Below, one piece after another: positions 28,597-40,372 of a DNA stretch of 48,813 nt (the stretch's first letter is position 1; each line of letters begins with the position of its first letter). Origin of the DNA: Actinobacillus minor NM305 (GTDB lineage: Bacteria > Pseudomonadota > Gammaproteobacteria > Enterobacterales > Pasteurellaceae). The stretch covers positions 1-48,813 of the forward strand of contig NZ_ACQL01000001.1 of the NCBI RefSeq assembly GCF_000175195.1, read 5' to 3'. The notes under the pieces are model-generated. The model was given only the letters and a program-made list of their open reading frames with translations, did no database searches and was not told the DNA's origin. The position numbers and the translations under genes were made by a program.

Positions 28597-29907
28597 ATGA
28601 AAAAGAAACAAAATGCCCGTGCCGTGGCGGCACACATTATTTTACAGGTCTTAGATCAAGGCAAATCGCTTGCCACTCTTATCCCCGAAGCACAATCGCA
28701 AGTTGAGAGCAAAGATTTGCCCTTGGTGCAAGAGATTGCCTTTGGCGTTTGCCGTGTGCTTCCTCGTTTAGAGAACATCATCAAACAGCTCGTAGAAAAA
28801 CCGCTCAAAGGCAAAACACGTCTGGTACATTGCTTATTACTTGTGGGCTTATATCAGTTGCTTTATATGCGCGTGCCGGCGCACGCTGCCGTAGATGAAG
28901 TGGTAAATGCGACGAAATCGCTCAAACTTGATAGTTTTCGTGCTTTAACCAATGGTGTTCTGCGCCGTTTTTTACGTGAACAAGAAACGATTTTGGCAAA
29001 AGTGGATAAACATTGGCAAACGCTCCACCCTGAATGGTTGGTCAATAAGTTGAAAAAAGCGTATCCAAATTGGCGTGAAATTGTCGAAGCTAATAACCAA
29101 AAACCGCCGATGTGGATTAGGGTAAACACCCAACATACCAACCGTGCTGATTATATCGGGTTGTTAGGCGATTTAGCAAAAAATACCGAAAATGCTACCG
29201 CTTACCTCCCTGATTGTGCGATTGCACTGGACAAAGCTGTTTCCGTCAATCGGCTTCCGCATTTTGAGCAAGGTTGGGCAACGGTGCAAGATGCGCACGC
29301 TCAATGGTCGGCTGAATTGCTTGATGCCCAAAATGGTGAACTGATTTTGGATGCTTGCGCCGCACCGGGGGGCAAAACCACCCATATTCTCGAAAAAGCC
29401 CCGCAAGCGAAAGTCATTGCATTGGATATTGAAGAGGCTCGACTTGCTCGTGTTAAAGAAAATCTTGCTCGCTTAAATCAACGGGCAACGGTTATCTGTG
29501 GCGATGCCAGCCAGCCTGAACAGTGGTTAGATAACGGTGTGATGTTTGACCGTATCTTATTAGATGCCCCTTGCTCGGCGACAGGCGTTATCCGTCGCCA
29601 CCCCGATATAAAATGGCTACGCAAAGAAGAAGATATCGCTGAACTCGCGGCATTACAAAGCAAAATCCTCAATGCATTATGGGCAAGACTAAAACCAAAC
29701 GGCATTTTGCTTTATGCCACTTGCTCTATTCTTCCCGAAGAAAATACCGAACAAATTCAACAGTTTATTGCTAACACACCGAATGCAAAACTGGTTGAAA
29801 TGGATTTCCACGGAGAAAAAATGCTAGAAAAACAATTCTTCCCACAAAACCATGGGGGCGATGGATTTTTCTATGCAAAATTATTAAAAGGAAATACAAA
29901 TGTCTAA
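28597..29907 (+). CDS. rsmB: 16S rRNA (cytosine-967-C5)-methyltransferase RsmB
   Basis: SAM-dependent enzyme (Sun/Fmu) methylating C967 of 16S rRNA. From the ATG at 28597 it is 436 residues. The NusB-like N-terminal domain (about 1-140) contains [20 protein letters not shown]. The Rossmann domain contains [33 protein letters not shown] with one catalytic Cys, and [11 protein letters not shown] with the nucleophile Cys. In-frame ATGs at 28573 and 28522 would overlap fic. In E. coli and Haemophilus rsmB lies between fmt and trkA; here fmt is replaced by selB-fic. Confidence 0.96.
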   Translation: MKKKQNARAVAAHIILQVLDQGKSLATLIPEAQSQVESKDLPLVQEIAFGVCRVLPRLENIIKQLVEKPLKGKTRLVHCLLLVGLYQLLYMRVPAHAAVDEVVNATKSLKLDSFRALTNGVLRRFLREQETILAKVDKHWQTLHPEWLVNKLKKAYPNWREIVEANNQKPPMWIRVNTQHTNRADYIGLLGDLAKNTENATAYLPDCAIALDKAVSVNRLPHFEQGWATVQDAHAQWSAELLDAQNGELILDACAAPGGKTTHILEKAPQAKVIALDIEEARLARVKENLARLNQRATVICGDASQPEQWLDNGVMFDRILLDAPCSATGVIRRHPDIKWLRKEEDIAELAALQSKILNALWARLKPNGILLYATCSILPEENTEQIQQFIANTPNAKLVEMDFHGEKMLEKQFFPQNHGGDGFFYAKLLKGNTNV

Positions 29908-30925
29908 TATCACTTTTTATTTCCCCTTTGGACACGTACCAACATACGGGGGAGATTTCGTTAATTTAGAGCATATTCGAGCATTAAATAAACATGGTTT
30001 TTCTGCAAAAGTTATTTTAATGAAAAATCAAATACCAATAGTCATTGAATCCTTTCCCAAGGATATTCCTGTCGTATTCTATAAACCTGGTATGGAATTA
30101 AATGCCCAAGATGTTTTTGTGCTAAGTGAAGGTGTCCGAATTATGTATAGTGGACTTGCTCAAACTCAGGCATTTAGAGTAATTGTCCATAATCAAAACC
30201 CATTTTATACACATACTGGTATGGATTCTGCTCACGACATCAATCGTTATCGCATTACTAAAATTATCACGCCAAGCCACTATACAGTAAAAAAACTAGA
30301 AGAAATGGGGATTACCAAACCAATGGCTGTGATCTCTCCCTATATTCCGGAATATTTCAAGCCAGCGGAAAAGAGTAATGAAGAAATTCGGATTACCTAT
30401 TCCAGACGTAAACGTGAAGAAGAAAGTAAAATTCTACTTTTCTATTTACGTTCGCTGTATCGTGGTAAAAAGGCGCTTCATATTCGTAATCTAACCAACT
30501 ATAAGCGTGAAGAAGTTGCTGAAGAAATGTCTAAAGCACATATTTATGCATCTTTTGCAGAGCGCGAATCATTAGGGCTCATGGCTCTTGAAGCAATGGC
30601 GAGTGGCTGCCATGTTGTCGGCTTTTCAGGATTTACCGATTTCGAAAATCAAGATGTCTTTAATGAAGAAAATGGCGATTGGGTTAAAGAAGGCGAATAT
30701 AAGAAATTTGCTGAGAAGCTCATTGAGGCAATTGAACAAATCGAAAATAACACGCCAAGCCCTAAAATTGAAAATGGACTAGCACTCGTAAACTCACGTT
30801 TCCGACAAGATCGCTTTGAACAAGAAGTGGTTCGTGTTTACCAAGATATTTTAGATAATCTTCCCCCATTGGAAGGTTTTAACGAATCAGATAAAGTTGT
30901 TTTAGACTTTTGGCATTTTGATTAA
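29900..30925 (+). CDS. GT4-type (GT-B fold) glycosyltransferase, target unknown
   Basis: A 341-residue glycosyltransferase. The N-terminal half starts with [22 protein letters not shown], the glycine motif of GT-B enzymes. The C-terminal half has the GT4 E-x7-E signature in [21 protein letters not shown] (about 221-241), which binds the nucleotide-sugar donor. It probably acts in the cytoplasm on a surface glycan or lipooligosaccharide. The start overlaps the rsmB stop by 8 bases, and trkA follows after 11 bases, so it is spliced into a normally contiguous rsmB-trkA pair. Donor and acceptor cannot be predicted. Confidence 0.85.
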   Translation: MSNITFYFPFGHVPTYGGDFVNLEHIRALNKHGFSAKVILMKNQIPIVIESFPKDIPVVFYKPGMELNAQDVFVLSEGVRIMYSGLAQTQAFRVIVHNQNPFYTHTGMDSAHDINRYRITKIITPSHYTVKKLEEMGITKPMAVISPYIPEYFKPAEKSNEEIRITYSRRKREEESKILLFYLRSLYRGKKALHIRNLTNYKREEVAEEMSKAHIYASFAERESLGLMALEAMASGCHVVGFSGFTDFENQDVFNEENGDWVKEGEYKKFAEKLIEAIEQIENNTPSPKIENGLALVNSRFRQDRFEQEVVRVYQDILDNLPPLEGFNESDKVVLDFWHFD

Positions 30926-30936
30926 AACACGTATTT

Positions 30937-32313
30937 ATGAAAATAATTATTCTAGGAGCCGGTCAAGTCGGTTCAACGTTAGCCGCCTCACTTGCGAATG
31001 ACGAAAACGACATTACCCTGATTGATGACCGACAAGATCTGCTTGACAAAATTCAAGATAAGCACGACTTGCGTGTATTAAAAGGCAACGGTGCTTCGCC
31101 TCGTATTTTACGCGAAGCAGGCGCAAATGATGCTGATATGTTAGTTGCGGTTACGGATAGCGATGAAATCAATATGGTTGCCAGCCAAGTAGCTTATAGC
31201 TTATTTAAAGTGCCGACCAAGATTGTCCGTATTCGCAATAGCGACTACGTAAAAGAAAGGGAAAACCTATTCGGTAACGATAATTTGCCCATCGACCACG
31301 TGATCGCCCCTGAATTATTGGTGCAGAAAGATATTCTCCGTCTCATTGATTATCCGGGGACATTGCAAGTTGCTCACTTTGCGGATGAACGCGTAAGCCT
31401 TGTCAGCGTAAAAGCCTACTACGGTGGACCTTTAGTCGGCTATCCGATTTCGGCTATGCACGATCATCTGCCTTATATTGATGCACGTATTGTGGCAATT
31501 TTCCGCCAAGAAAAAGCCATTATTCCGCAAGGTTCAACCATTATTGAAGCCGGCGATGAGGTCTTTTTTATTTGCGAAACGCAAAACATTAAGGCTATCA
31601 TGAGCGAACTGCAACGCCTTGAACGCCCACATAAACGGGTAATGATTGTTGGCGGTGGTTCAATTGGTTTAGGGTTGGCGAAAGATCTTGAAAATCAATG
31701 TAGCGTTAAAATCATTGAACGAGATCGCAAAAAAGCCGAGAAACTTTCTGCCCAGCTAGAAAAAGCGCTTGTTCTGCAAGGCGATGCCTCCGATCAAGAA
31801 TTACTCTTTGAAGAGCATATTGAGAATATCGATCTCTTTTTAGCGCTCACTAGCGATGATGAAGCCAACATTATGGCTGCCCTTCTTGCAAAACGTTTAG
31901 GCGCAAAAAAAGCCATTGTGCTGGTACAACGAATGGCATATCTCCACCTTATACAAGGGGGAACCATTGATATTGCAATGTCGCCACAACAATCGACCAT
32001 CTCGGCGCTTTCAAGCTATGTCCGCAAAGGCGATATTGTCAAAGTGGTTTCACTCAAGCAGGGGCTTGCCGAAGCCATTGAAGTGATTGCTCATGGCGAT
32101 ATGGATTCTTCAAAAGTGGTAGGAAGAAAAGTCCGTGAACTCAAACTCCCACAAGGCACACTTGTAGGAGCGATAGTGCGTAATCAAGAAGTCATCATTG
32201 CGCATAAATCCACCGAAATTCAAGCCAACGACCGTGTCATTTTATTTGTGAACGATAAAAAACACGTCAGTGAAATTGAAAAACTCTTCCAAGTAACGTC
32301 TTTCTTCTTATAA
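30937..32313 (+). CDS. trkA: Trk potassium uptake system peripheral protein TrkA
   Basis: NAD(H)-binding regulatory subunit of the TrkG/TrkH potassium channel at the inner membrane. The 458-residue protein is a tandem of two RCK units: Rossmann motifs [10 protein letters not shown] (residues 7-16) and [10 protein letters not shown] (about 240), each followed by a TrkA-C domain (about 145-215 and 370-455). Length equals E. coli TrkA. It ends the selB-fic-rsmB-GT-trkA run before a shared terminator. mscL, often next to trkA, is absent here. Confidence 0.97.
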   Translation: MKIIILGAGQVGSTLAASLANDENDITLIDDRQDLLDKIQDKHDLRVLKGNGASPRILREAGANDADMLVAVTDSDEINMVASQVAYSLFKVPTKIVRIRNSDYVKERENLFGNDNLPIDHVIAPELLVQKDILRLIDYPGTLQVAHFADERVSLVSVKAYYGGPLVGYPISAMHDHLPYIDARIVAIFRQEKAIIPQGSTIIEAGDEVFFICETQNIKAIMSELQRLERPHKRVMIVGGGSIGLGLAKDLENQCSVKIIERDRKKAEKLSAQLEKALVLQGDASDQELLFEEHIENIDLFLALTSDDEANIMAALLAKRLGAKKAIVLVQRMAYLHLIQGGTIDIAMSPQQSTISALSSYVRKGDIVKVVSLKQGLAEAIEVIAHGDMDSSKVVGRKVRELKLPQGTLVGAIVRNQEVIIAHKSTEIQANDRVILFVNDKKHVSEIEKLFQVTSFFL

Positions 32314-32373
32314 CAAGATTTCTACAGCTTGCAGAAAATAAAGAAAATTTGACCGCTTGTAAAAAGCACAAAC

Positions 32374-32409
32374 AAAACCCCCAGCATTTCTGCCGGGGGT
32401 TTTAATTTT
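32374..32409. terminator. Shared terminator between trkA and the S10 operon
   Basis: AAAACCCCC pairs with GGGGGTTTT (32374-32403) around a 12-base loop, with a T run on the plus side (TTTTAATTTTT) and an interrupted one on the minus side. It closes two convergent units. Confidence 0.88.
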
Positions 32410-32418
32410 TATTGTTGA

Positions 32419-32673
32419 TTAAGCAACTGCTTTTTCAACAACACGAACTAAAGTGTGAGATTTAGTTTTTGAAACAGGACGACATTCCTTGATTTCAACT
32501 ACATCACCTAATTTAGCTTCGTTGTTTTCATCGTGTACATGTAATTTTGTTGTACGACGGATAAACTTACCGTATAAAGGGTGTTTAACTGTACGTTCAA
32601 TAGCAACAACAAATGATTTGTCCATTTTGTCGCTAATTACTTTACCTTGTACTGTACGAATTTTATCAGTCAT
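32419..32673 (-). CDS. rpsQ: 30S ribosomal protein S17
   Basis: An 84-residue OB-fold protein binding the 5' domain of 16S rRNA. It shows the family sequence [18 protein letters not shown] and [19 protein letters not shown]. It is the last gene of the S10 operon, as in E. coli, followed by the shared terminator. The start overlaps the rpmC stop by one base (TAATG). Confidence 0.98.
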   Translation of the reverse strand: MTDKIRTVQGKVISDKMDKSFVVAIERTVKHPLYGKFIRRTTKLHVHDENNEAKLGDVVEIKECRPVSKTKSHTLVRVVEKAVA

Positions 32674-32863
32674 TACTCACCCGCCTTTTGGTTTAATACA
32701 GTCTTAACTTGTGCAATACTACGACGCACTTGTTTTAACTGGTGGGTTTGTTGAAGCTGACCGGTGGCTGCTTGCATACGCAATTTGAATTGTTCACCTA
32801 AAAGGTTTACTAACTCAGCATTCAGCTCTTCAACATTTTTGTTACGTAGTTCTTGAGCTTTCA

Positions 32864-32864
<1 letters not shown>
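32673..32864 (-). CDS. rpmC: 50S ribosomal protein L29
   Basis: A 63-residue helical hairpin protein at the polypeptide exit tunnel that contacts L23 and signal recognition particle. It begins [18 protein letters not shown] and has [18 protein letters not shown], with the E. coli length. It overlaps by one base at both ends with rplP and rpsQ. Confidence 0.98.
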
Positions 32865-33274
<410 letters not shown>

Positions 33275-33287
33275 TCAGTGATTCTCC

Positions 33288-34348
<1,061 letters not shown>

Positions 34349-34355
34349 TTACCTC

Positions 34356-34634
<279 letters not shown>

Positions 34635-34658
34635 TTATCCTCTTTTTAGTGTATTAAA

Positions 34659-35480
34659 TTATTTGCCACGACGACGTACGATGTATTTATCAGTACGTTT
34701 ATTGTGACGAGTTTTCTTACCTTTGGTTTGAACGCCCCAAGGTGTAACTGGGTGTTTACCGAAGTTACGGCCTTCACCACCACCGTGTGGGTGGTCTACC
34801 GGGTTCATCGCTGTACCACGAACTGTTGGGCGAATGCCTCTCCAGCGGTTAGCACCAGCTTTACCAAGTACGCGAAGCATATGCTCTGAGTTACCAACTT
34901 CACCGATGGTTGCTGTACACTCAGCTAATACTTTACGCATTTCGCCTGAACGAAGACGTAAAGTTACATAGTTACCTTCACGAGCAATAATTTGTACGTA
35001 TGCACCTGCAGAACGCGCGATTTGACCACCTTTACCAGGTTTTAATTCTACGTTGTGTACGGTTGTACCCACAGGGATATTACGCATTGGTAATGCGTTA
35101 CCTACTTTAATTGGCGCTGAAGCACCCGCTTGAATCGTATCACCAGCAGCTAAGCCTTTTGGTGCTAAGATATAACGGCGTTCACCATCTTTATAAAGTA
35201 CTAACGCGATGTTAGCAGAACGGTTTGGATCGTATTCTAAACGTTCAACTACTGCTGGGATTTCTAACTTGTTACGTTTGAAATCGATTAAACGGTAGTG
35301 TTGTTTATGACCGCCACCGATATGGCGAGTAGTGATACGACCTAAGTTGTTACGACCACCAGTTTTAGATTTAGTATCTAAAAGTGCTGCAAAAGGTTTA
35401 CCTTTGTGAAGTTCTGCATTAACAACTTTAACTACATGACGACGACCAGCGGAGGTCGGCTTACATTTAACGATAGCCAT
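34659..35480 (-). CDS. rplB: 50S ribosomal protein L2
   Basis: 273 residues, the standard length, starting [19 protein letters not shown]. The conserved C-terminal [19 protein letters not shown], which carries the histidine needed for peptidyl-transferase activity, is intact. L2 is essential for subunit association. Confidence 0.98.
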   Translation of the reverse strand: MAIVKCKPTSAGRRHVVKVVNAELHKGKPFAALLDTKSKTGGRNNLGRITTRHIGGGHKQHYRLIDFKRNKLEIPAVVERLEYDPNRSANIALVLYKDGERRYILAPKGLAAGDTIQAGASAPIKVGNALPMRNIPVGTTVHNVELKPGKGGQIARSAGAYVQIIAREGNYVTLRLRSGEMRKVLAECTATIGEVGNSEHMLRVLGKAGANRWRGIRPTVRGTAMNPVDHPHGGGEGRNFGKHPVTPWGVQTKGKKTRHNKRTDKYIVRRRGK

Positions 35481-35499
35481 AGTTTTCTATTCCTCCGAA

Positions 35500-35805
35500 T
35501 TACTCTGCCGCACCTTCAACGAAGTCAAGTGATTGACCTTCTTGAAGAGTTACGTAAGCTTTTTTCCAGTCACTACGACGACCTGATTTAGCACCGTGAC
35601 GTTTAGTTTTACCTTTAACGATCACTGTACGTACAGAATCAACTTTAACTTCGAAAAGTTGCTCAACCGCGTTCGCAATTTCCACTTTGTTAGCGTCTAA
35701 TGCTACTTTAAATACGATTGTGTTACCTTTTTCTGCGTTATTTGTCGCTTTCTCAGAGATATGTGGTGCTTTAAGCACTTTTAGCAAACGTTCTTGTTGA
35801 ATCAT
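35500..35805 (-). CDS. rplW: 50S ribosomal protein L23
   Basis: 101 residues, one more than E. coli. It begins [20 protein letters not shown], with the conserved KRHG segment. It forms the docking site for trigger factor and signal recognition particle at the exit tunnel. The start overlaps the rplD stop (ATGA). Confidence 0.98.
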   Translation of the reverse strand: MIQQERLLKVLKAPHISEKATNNAEKGNTIVFKVALDANKVEIANAVEQLFEVKVDSVRTVIVKGKTKRHGAKSGRRSDWKKAYVTLQEGQSLDFVEGAAE

Positions 35806-36404
35806 GCTAACATCTCCTCAATTTGTTTTACTGCATCAACAGTTACAACTACTTTATCAAAAGCAATTAAGCTAACTGGATCGATTGCTTGAACATCACG
35901 AACATCTACTTTGTATAAGTTACGTGCTGCTAAGAATAGATTTTCATCTACGTTTGCAGTAATGATTAAAGCGTCAGTTAACGCTAAATCTTTTAATTTT
36001 TGTACTAATACTTTCGTTTTTGGTGCATCGATTTCGAATTTCTCAACAACCACTAAACGGTCTTGACGAACTAATTCAGAAAGAATGCTTTTGATTGCAC
36101 CACGGTACATTTTCTTGTTCACTTTTTGGCTGTGATCTTGTGGTTTCGCTGCGAAAGTGATACCACCTGAACGCCAGATTGGTGATTTGATATCACCTGA
36201 ACGAGCGCGACCTGTACCTTTTTGACGCCAAGGTTTTTTGCCTGAACCAGACACTTCAGCACGAGTTTTTTGTGCACGTGAACCCTGACGAGCACCTGCT
36301 GCATAAGCAACAACTACTTGGTGGATTAACGCTTCGTTAAACTCACGTCCGAAGGTAGTTTCAGAAACAGTTAGTGCGTTTGCACCTACAACTTGTAATT
36401 CCAT
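35802..36404 (-). CDS. rplD: 50S ribosomal protein L4, likely autoregulator of the operon
   Basis: 200 residues with the tunnel extension [19 protein letters not shown]. In E. coli free L4 represses this operon by binding the S10 leader and causing attenuation and translation block; a structured leader is present here upstream of rpsJ, so the same loop is plausible. Confidence 0.97.
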   Translation of the reverse strand: MELQVVGANALTVSETTFGREFNEALIHQVVVAYAAGARQGSRAQKTRAEVSGSGKKPWRQKGTGRARSGDIKSPIWRSGGITFAAKPQDHSQKVNKKMYRGAIKSILSELVRQDRLVVVEKFEIDAPKTKVLVQKLKDLALTDALIITANVDENLFLAARNLYKVDVRDVQAIDPVSLIAFDKVVVTVDAVKQIEEMLA

Positions 36405-36419
36405 CTCTATCTCCTAGAC

Positions 36420-37052
36420 TTATGCTTTAACTGCTGGTTTAACAATAACATCACTATTAGTTGCGCCTGGAACAGCACCTTTAACTAATAATAATTTACG
36501 CTCAGCATCTACACGAACAACTTCAAGTGATTGAACAGTTACACGCTCAGCACCTAAGTGTCCAGCCATTTTTTTGCCTTTAAACACACGACCTGGAGTT
36601 TGGTTTTGACCAATAGAACCAAGTACACGGTGTGATAAAGAGTTACCGTGAGTTGCATCTTGAGTACGGAAGTTCCAACGTTTAACACCACCTTGGAAGC
36701 CTTTACCTTTTGATGTACCAGTAACATCTACTTTTTTAACATCTGTAAAGATGTCAACATTGATTTCTTGACCTAAAGTGAACTCTTGAGTTTCACCTTC
36801 AGTACGAAATTCCCATAAACCGCGACCAGCTTCAACACCTGCTTTCACGAAATGACCTGCTTCTGGCTTAGTTACACGACTAGCTTTTTTAGTACCAGTA
36901 GTAACTTGAATTGCAGAATAGCCATCGTTTTCAAGGGTTTTAACTTGAGTAACACGGTTGGCTTCGATTTCGATAACGGTAACTGGAATAGACACGCCGT
37001 CTTCAGTGAAAACGCGGGTCATACCAACTTTACGACCGATTAAACCAATCAT
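36420..37052 (-). CDS. rplC: 50S ribosomal protein L3
   Basis: 210 residues starting [19 protein letters not shown]. The central extension near the peptidyl-transferase centre contains [20 protein letters not shown], including the glutamine that PrmB methylates in E. coli. It is the second gene of the operon, 25 bases after rpsJ. Confidence 0.98.
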   Translation of the reverse strand: MIGLIGRKVGMTRVFTEDGVSIPVTVIEIEANRVTQVKTLENDGYSAIQVTTGTKKASRVTKPEAGHFVKAGVEAGRGLWEFRTEGETQEFTLGQEINVDIFTDVKKVDVTGTSKGKGFQGGVKRWNFRTQDATHGNSLSHRVLGSIGQNQTPGRVFKGKKMAGHLGAERVTVQSLEVVRVDAERKLLLVKGAVPGATNSDVIVKPAVKA

Positions 37053-37077
37053 TGTAATAACCTCTTAAAATTCCCAA

Positions 37078-37591
<514 letters not shown>

Positions 37592-37597
37592 GCGTGA

Positions 37598-37626
37598 ATC
37601 ATACAGAAACCAAGATCATTTTGCAA
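37598..37626 (-). promoter_or_regulatory. S10 operon promoter
   Basis: TTGCAA (37621-37626) and TATGAT (37598-37603) are spaced by 17 bases on the minus strand. The predicted start is about 37591. Confidence 0.85.
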
Positions 37627-37710
37627 GCGTTTTTTACTTAATCTCTTTAAATTTCTTTGGCTTTCTTTAAGCAAAATATACCAGCATTAACTACCATATG
37701 AACCGCTGTA

Positions 37711-37726
37711 TTTGAAATGCATCAAA
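37711..37726 (+). promoter_or_regulatory. Candidate CRP-like palindrome upstream of sxy
   Basis: TTTGA-N6-TCAAA is a symmetric variant of the CRP site, about 140 bases before the sxy ATG. CRP activates sxy in H. influenzae, so a site is expected. The match is degenerate, so this is tentative. Confidence 0.35.
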
Positions 37727-37863
37727 TTCATATTTTATAACTAAATATTTTTCTACATTTTTCGAGCAAGGTCATAAATTTATCATTTATTGGTTGAAAG
37801 TCTAACTAAATTCAAGAAAATAGCCTCGATTTTTCTTACAAATACACAGGAGTAAACACAAAC

Positions 37864-38508
37864 ATGCAACCCGTTCATCAAATCAGGCAAACTGTAAATG
37901 AAATTTTTAACCCGATTATTGGTGATATTCGAATCAAAACATATTTTTCTTATTATGGGATTTTTTCTGACGGTTTTATGTTCGCACTTTATAAAGATGA
38001 CCACATTTACCTTCGGACAAACCAAGAAACGAGTGCAGACATTCAAGCAGTCAAAGGTGTTTTTGTGCTTGATGATCCCAAAGCCGGCATACATACGAAA
38101 AATTTTTATGCCTTACCTATTTCTTATATTTTAAGCTCTACCCAATTTCCTGCTTGGGTAACAATTATTTTAGATGAACTTCGTCAAGAAAGAACAAGAA
38201 AAGAAGAAAAACTCAAAACGCAAATTCGTTCTCTTACAAACCTCAATATGAAAATTGAACGGATTTTGAAAAGAATCAACATTCACAACGTGGATGAATT
38301 TAAACAGAAAGGCTATTTAGCCACCTTTGTCGATTTAATTAAGCAAGGCGATGAGGGGTCTGATTTACTGCTTTATAAATTGCATGGTGCACTAGAGCAG
38401 AAATCTGTTTATAGCTTAACGCCAGAAGAAAAAATTGGTCTTTTACAAGAAGCGAACCAAGCCTTATATGATGCGGGTCTTCGCCATCGCTTCCATATTC
38501 CAGATTAA
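37864..38508 (+). CDS. tfoX: Sxy/TfoX competence activator
   Basis: Master activator of natural transformation that directs CRP to competence (CRP-S) promoters. The 214-residue protein has a TfoX N-terminal domain (about 10-105, with SYYGIFSDGFMFALYKDDHIYLR) and a C-terminal TfoX domain (about 115-205, with helix-hairpin-helix-like GYLATFVDLIKQG and LTPEEKIGLLQEANQAL). Length fits Haemophilus Sxy (217). AGGAG lies 12 bases before the ATG, a long spacing. It fits the dense uptake signals of this genome. In H. influenzae a 5' mRNA fold limits translation; I did not confirm one here. Confidence 0.93.
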   Translation: MQPVHQIRQTVNEIFNPIIGDIRIKTYFSYYGIFSDGFMFALYKDDHIYLRTNQETSADIQAVKGVFVLDDPKAGIHTKNFYALPISYILSSTQFPAWVTIILDELRQERTRKEEKLKTQIRSLTNLNMKIERILKRINIHNVDEFKQKGYLATFVDLIKQGDEGSDLLLYKLHGALEQKSVYSLTPEEKIGLLQEANQALYDAGLRHRFHIPD

Positions 38509-38512
38509 AGAC

Positions 38513-38566
38513 AAGCGGTTATTTTCTGCATGGATTTTGCAAAAATCTCATAGAAAATAACCGCTT
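38513..38566. terminator. Inverted uptake-signal terminator between tfoX and pbpG
   Basis: Perfect 15-bp arms AAGCGGTTATTTTCT / AGAAAATAACCGCTT around a 24-base loop with its own GATTTT / AAAATC stem. It lies between convergent genes. The uptake signal is extended into a long palindrome. Confidence 0.85.
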
Positions 38567-38576
38567 ACATCAAGCC

Positions 38577-39452
38577 TTAATTTGCAAATTGTTGAATCAA
38601 TCGCTCAAAGCCTTCTTGGTCATAACTATTATCATACACCGAGTCCTCTGCCGAAGTGTACAACTCTTCATGTGAAGAAGGACAACCATACTGTTCCAAT
38701 TTATTTTTAGTAAATTGTGAGCGATATGCCGAGCTTGAGTTATTTAAGCTAATGACCCCAATCGTTGCACGATTACAAGGTTGCTTATTGATAAATACCA
38801 AGTTATAGCCCGACTCTCGGATATAACCCGTTTTATTGATTGCTGCACTAAAAAGCTCTTCCCTGACCAACTTATTAGTGTTTTTCACAAAAATATTTTT
38901 ACGCCCTGCGTGAATATAAGCCGCCGCCATGTTAGACAAAATCTGAATCTGACTTTTCCCTAACGAATACTTCGCCAGCTTCACTAAATCCATCACGCTC
39001 GACACATTCGCACTGGATAGTCCTGAACTATCGCTAAAACGTGTTGAACGCATGCCTAGCTCTCTCGCCTTCTCATTCATTTTCTGGATAAATTGCGTAC
39101 GAGACATTCCAGCAGCACGAGAAAGCGCATGAGCCGCATAGTTATCCGAATGGACTAACATCGCTTTAAGCAACTCTTGGCAAGAAATCGGCGTATAAGT
39201 CGGTAATTTGGTAGAAGTCCCTTTAATATAATCGGCATCTTCATCTGTAATTGAAATCGCACAATTTCGATTTTGATTATTTTCTAAAAAGACATTCGCC
39301 GTCATCAATTTTGTTACCGAAGCAATCGGCTGAACAGAATTAGGCGAACGGCTTTCCAATACTCTATCGTGGGTAAAATCATATACCACATAAGATTGCG
39401 CCATACTTACCGCAGGCAATAAAGCCAAAAGAGAACACAGTTTTTTCAACAT
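38577..39452 (-). CDS. pbpG: D-alanyl-D-alanine endopeptidase (penicillin-binding protein 7)
   Basis: Periplasmic enzyme cutting DD-crosslinks in peptidoglycan. The 291-residue protein has a signal peptide (MLKKLCSLLALLPAVSMAQS, cleaved about residue 18) and the three penicillin-binding motifs: SVTK (about 45), SDN in LVHSDNYAAHAL (about 103), and KTG in INKTGYIRESGYN (about 205). Length is near that of E. coli PBP7 (about 310). It is a single gene, probably ended by the inverted uptake signal. Confidence 0.95.
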   Translation of the reverse strand: MLKKLCSLLALLPAVSMAQSYVVYDFTHDRVLESRSPNSVQPIASVTKLMTANVFLENNQNRNCAISITDEDADYIKGTSTKLPTYTPISCQELLKAMLVHSDNYAAHALSRAAGMSRTQFIQKMNEKARELGMRSTRFSDSSGLSSANVSSVMDLVKLAKYSLGKSQIQILSNMAAAYIHAGRKNIFVKNTNKLVREELFSAAINKTGYIRESGYNLVFINKQPCNRATIGVISLNNSSSAYRSQFTKNKLEQYGCPSSHEELYTSAEDSVYDNSYDQEGFERLIQQFAN

Positions 39453-39643
39453 AAGATTTATGGATAAGAAAGAAATTTGTGCATTTTAGCAGTTTTTTGA
39501 AAGGGTGGCGATTGGGGAGGGTTATATATAAAATTAAACCCAATTTATCTAAACGTAGTCCTTCTACTCTTTCGAAGAAAGATCACAAAATGGTTGAAGA
39601 TAATTTATTTGTATCTATTGTCTTTTCAGTCATTCGTGCTACA

Positions 39644-39675
39644 TTGTATATACTATCTAATAAAGATATATACAA
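39644..39675. promoter_or_regulatory. Palindromic operator of vapBC
   Basis: Perfect 9-base arms TTGTATATA / TATATACAA separated by 14 bases, just upstream of the vapB ribosome site. VapB-VapC complexes normally bind such palindromes to repress their own operon. Confidence 0.75.
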
Positions 39676-39685
39676 GGAGCTTGCT

Positions 39686-39925
39686 ATGATGACAAAAGTA
39701 TTCAAAAGCGGAAACAGCCAAGCAGTACGCATTCCTGCGAGTTTCCGTTTAAATGTTGATACAGTCGAAATTCTACATGGCGAGAATGGCGATATTATTT
39801 TGCGTCCATTCAAACCAAAAGCAGATTTGGACTTTCTTGCATTATTTGACGATATGGATGAAAGCTTTATTGAAGCATTAGAAAATCGAGATATTGCTCC
39901 ACCGCAAGAGCGAGAAGAATTATGA
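39686..39925 (+). CDS. vapB: VapB antitoxin
   Basis: A 79-residue AbrB/MazE-type swapped-hairpin DNA-binding antitoxin. It begins MMTKVFKSGNSQAVRIPASF, the exact family pattern (KSGNSQAVRIP), with a C-terminal acidic tail (about 50-79) that would wrap VapC. AAGGAG precedes ATGATG; the longer reading frame upstream has no family resemblance. The stop overlaps the vapC start by 4 bases. The palindrome just upstream suggests autoregulation. Confidence 0.93.
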   Translation: MMTKVFKSGNSQAVRIPASFRLNVDTVEILHGENGDIILRPFKPKADLDFLALFDDMDESFIEALENRDIAPPQEREEL

Positions 39926-40356
39926 TTTATATGCTCGACACCAATATTTTGATTTATTTAATGAAAAATAAACCGCTTGTAGTGGCAGAACGTGTAGGAC
40001 AGCTCTTGCCTCAAGATCAAATGGTAATGAGTTTTGTGACCTATGCCGAATTGCTGAAAGGAGCGTATGGTAGCGAAAACCCAACGAAAGCATTAGAAAC
40101 TGTCGAGCGAATTTCTCAGCGAGTACCTGTGGTTTATCCAACAGGAAAAATTGCTGAACATTATGGCAAATGGGCAAATATCTTAAAGCAAAAAGGTTCG
40201 CCGATTGGCAATAATGATTTATGGATTGCTTGCCACGCTTTGGCGATAAATGCGGTTTTAGTGACGCATAATGTTAAAGAGTTTAAGCGTGTGAAAGAAT
40301 TGAATTTGCAGGATTGGGTTTCTACTCAACAGAAGAAAGACATTCATAATATATAG
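39922..40356 (+). CDS. vapC: VapC toxin, PIN-domain ribonuclease
   Basis: A 144-residue PIN-domain protein. Acidic metal ligands are visible: Asp6 in MLDTNI, Glu43 in SFVTYAELLKG, and Asp99 in GNNDLWIACHA. The fourth segment reads VLVTHNVKEFKRV, where many VapCs have TNNTREF. Enterobacterial relatives cut initiator tRNA in the anticodon loop; the target here is unknown. An uptake signal lies near 39972. It is followed after 16 bases by the DUF6119-like gene, possibly in the same transcript. Confidence 0.93.
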   Translation: MIYMLDTNILIYLMKNKPLVVAERVGQLLPQDQMVMSFVTYAELLKGAYGSENPTKALETVERISQRVPVVYPTGKIAEHYGKWANILKQKGSPIGNNDLWIACHALAINAVLVTHNVKEFKRVKELNLQDWVSTQQKKDIHNI

Positions 40357-40372
40357 TTAAGGAAAATATCTT

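Noticed and set aside
39479..39685. Upstream extension of the vapB frame
   Set aside because: The family start and ribosome site place vapB at 39686; the extension spans the operator palindrome.
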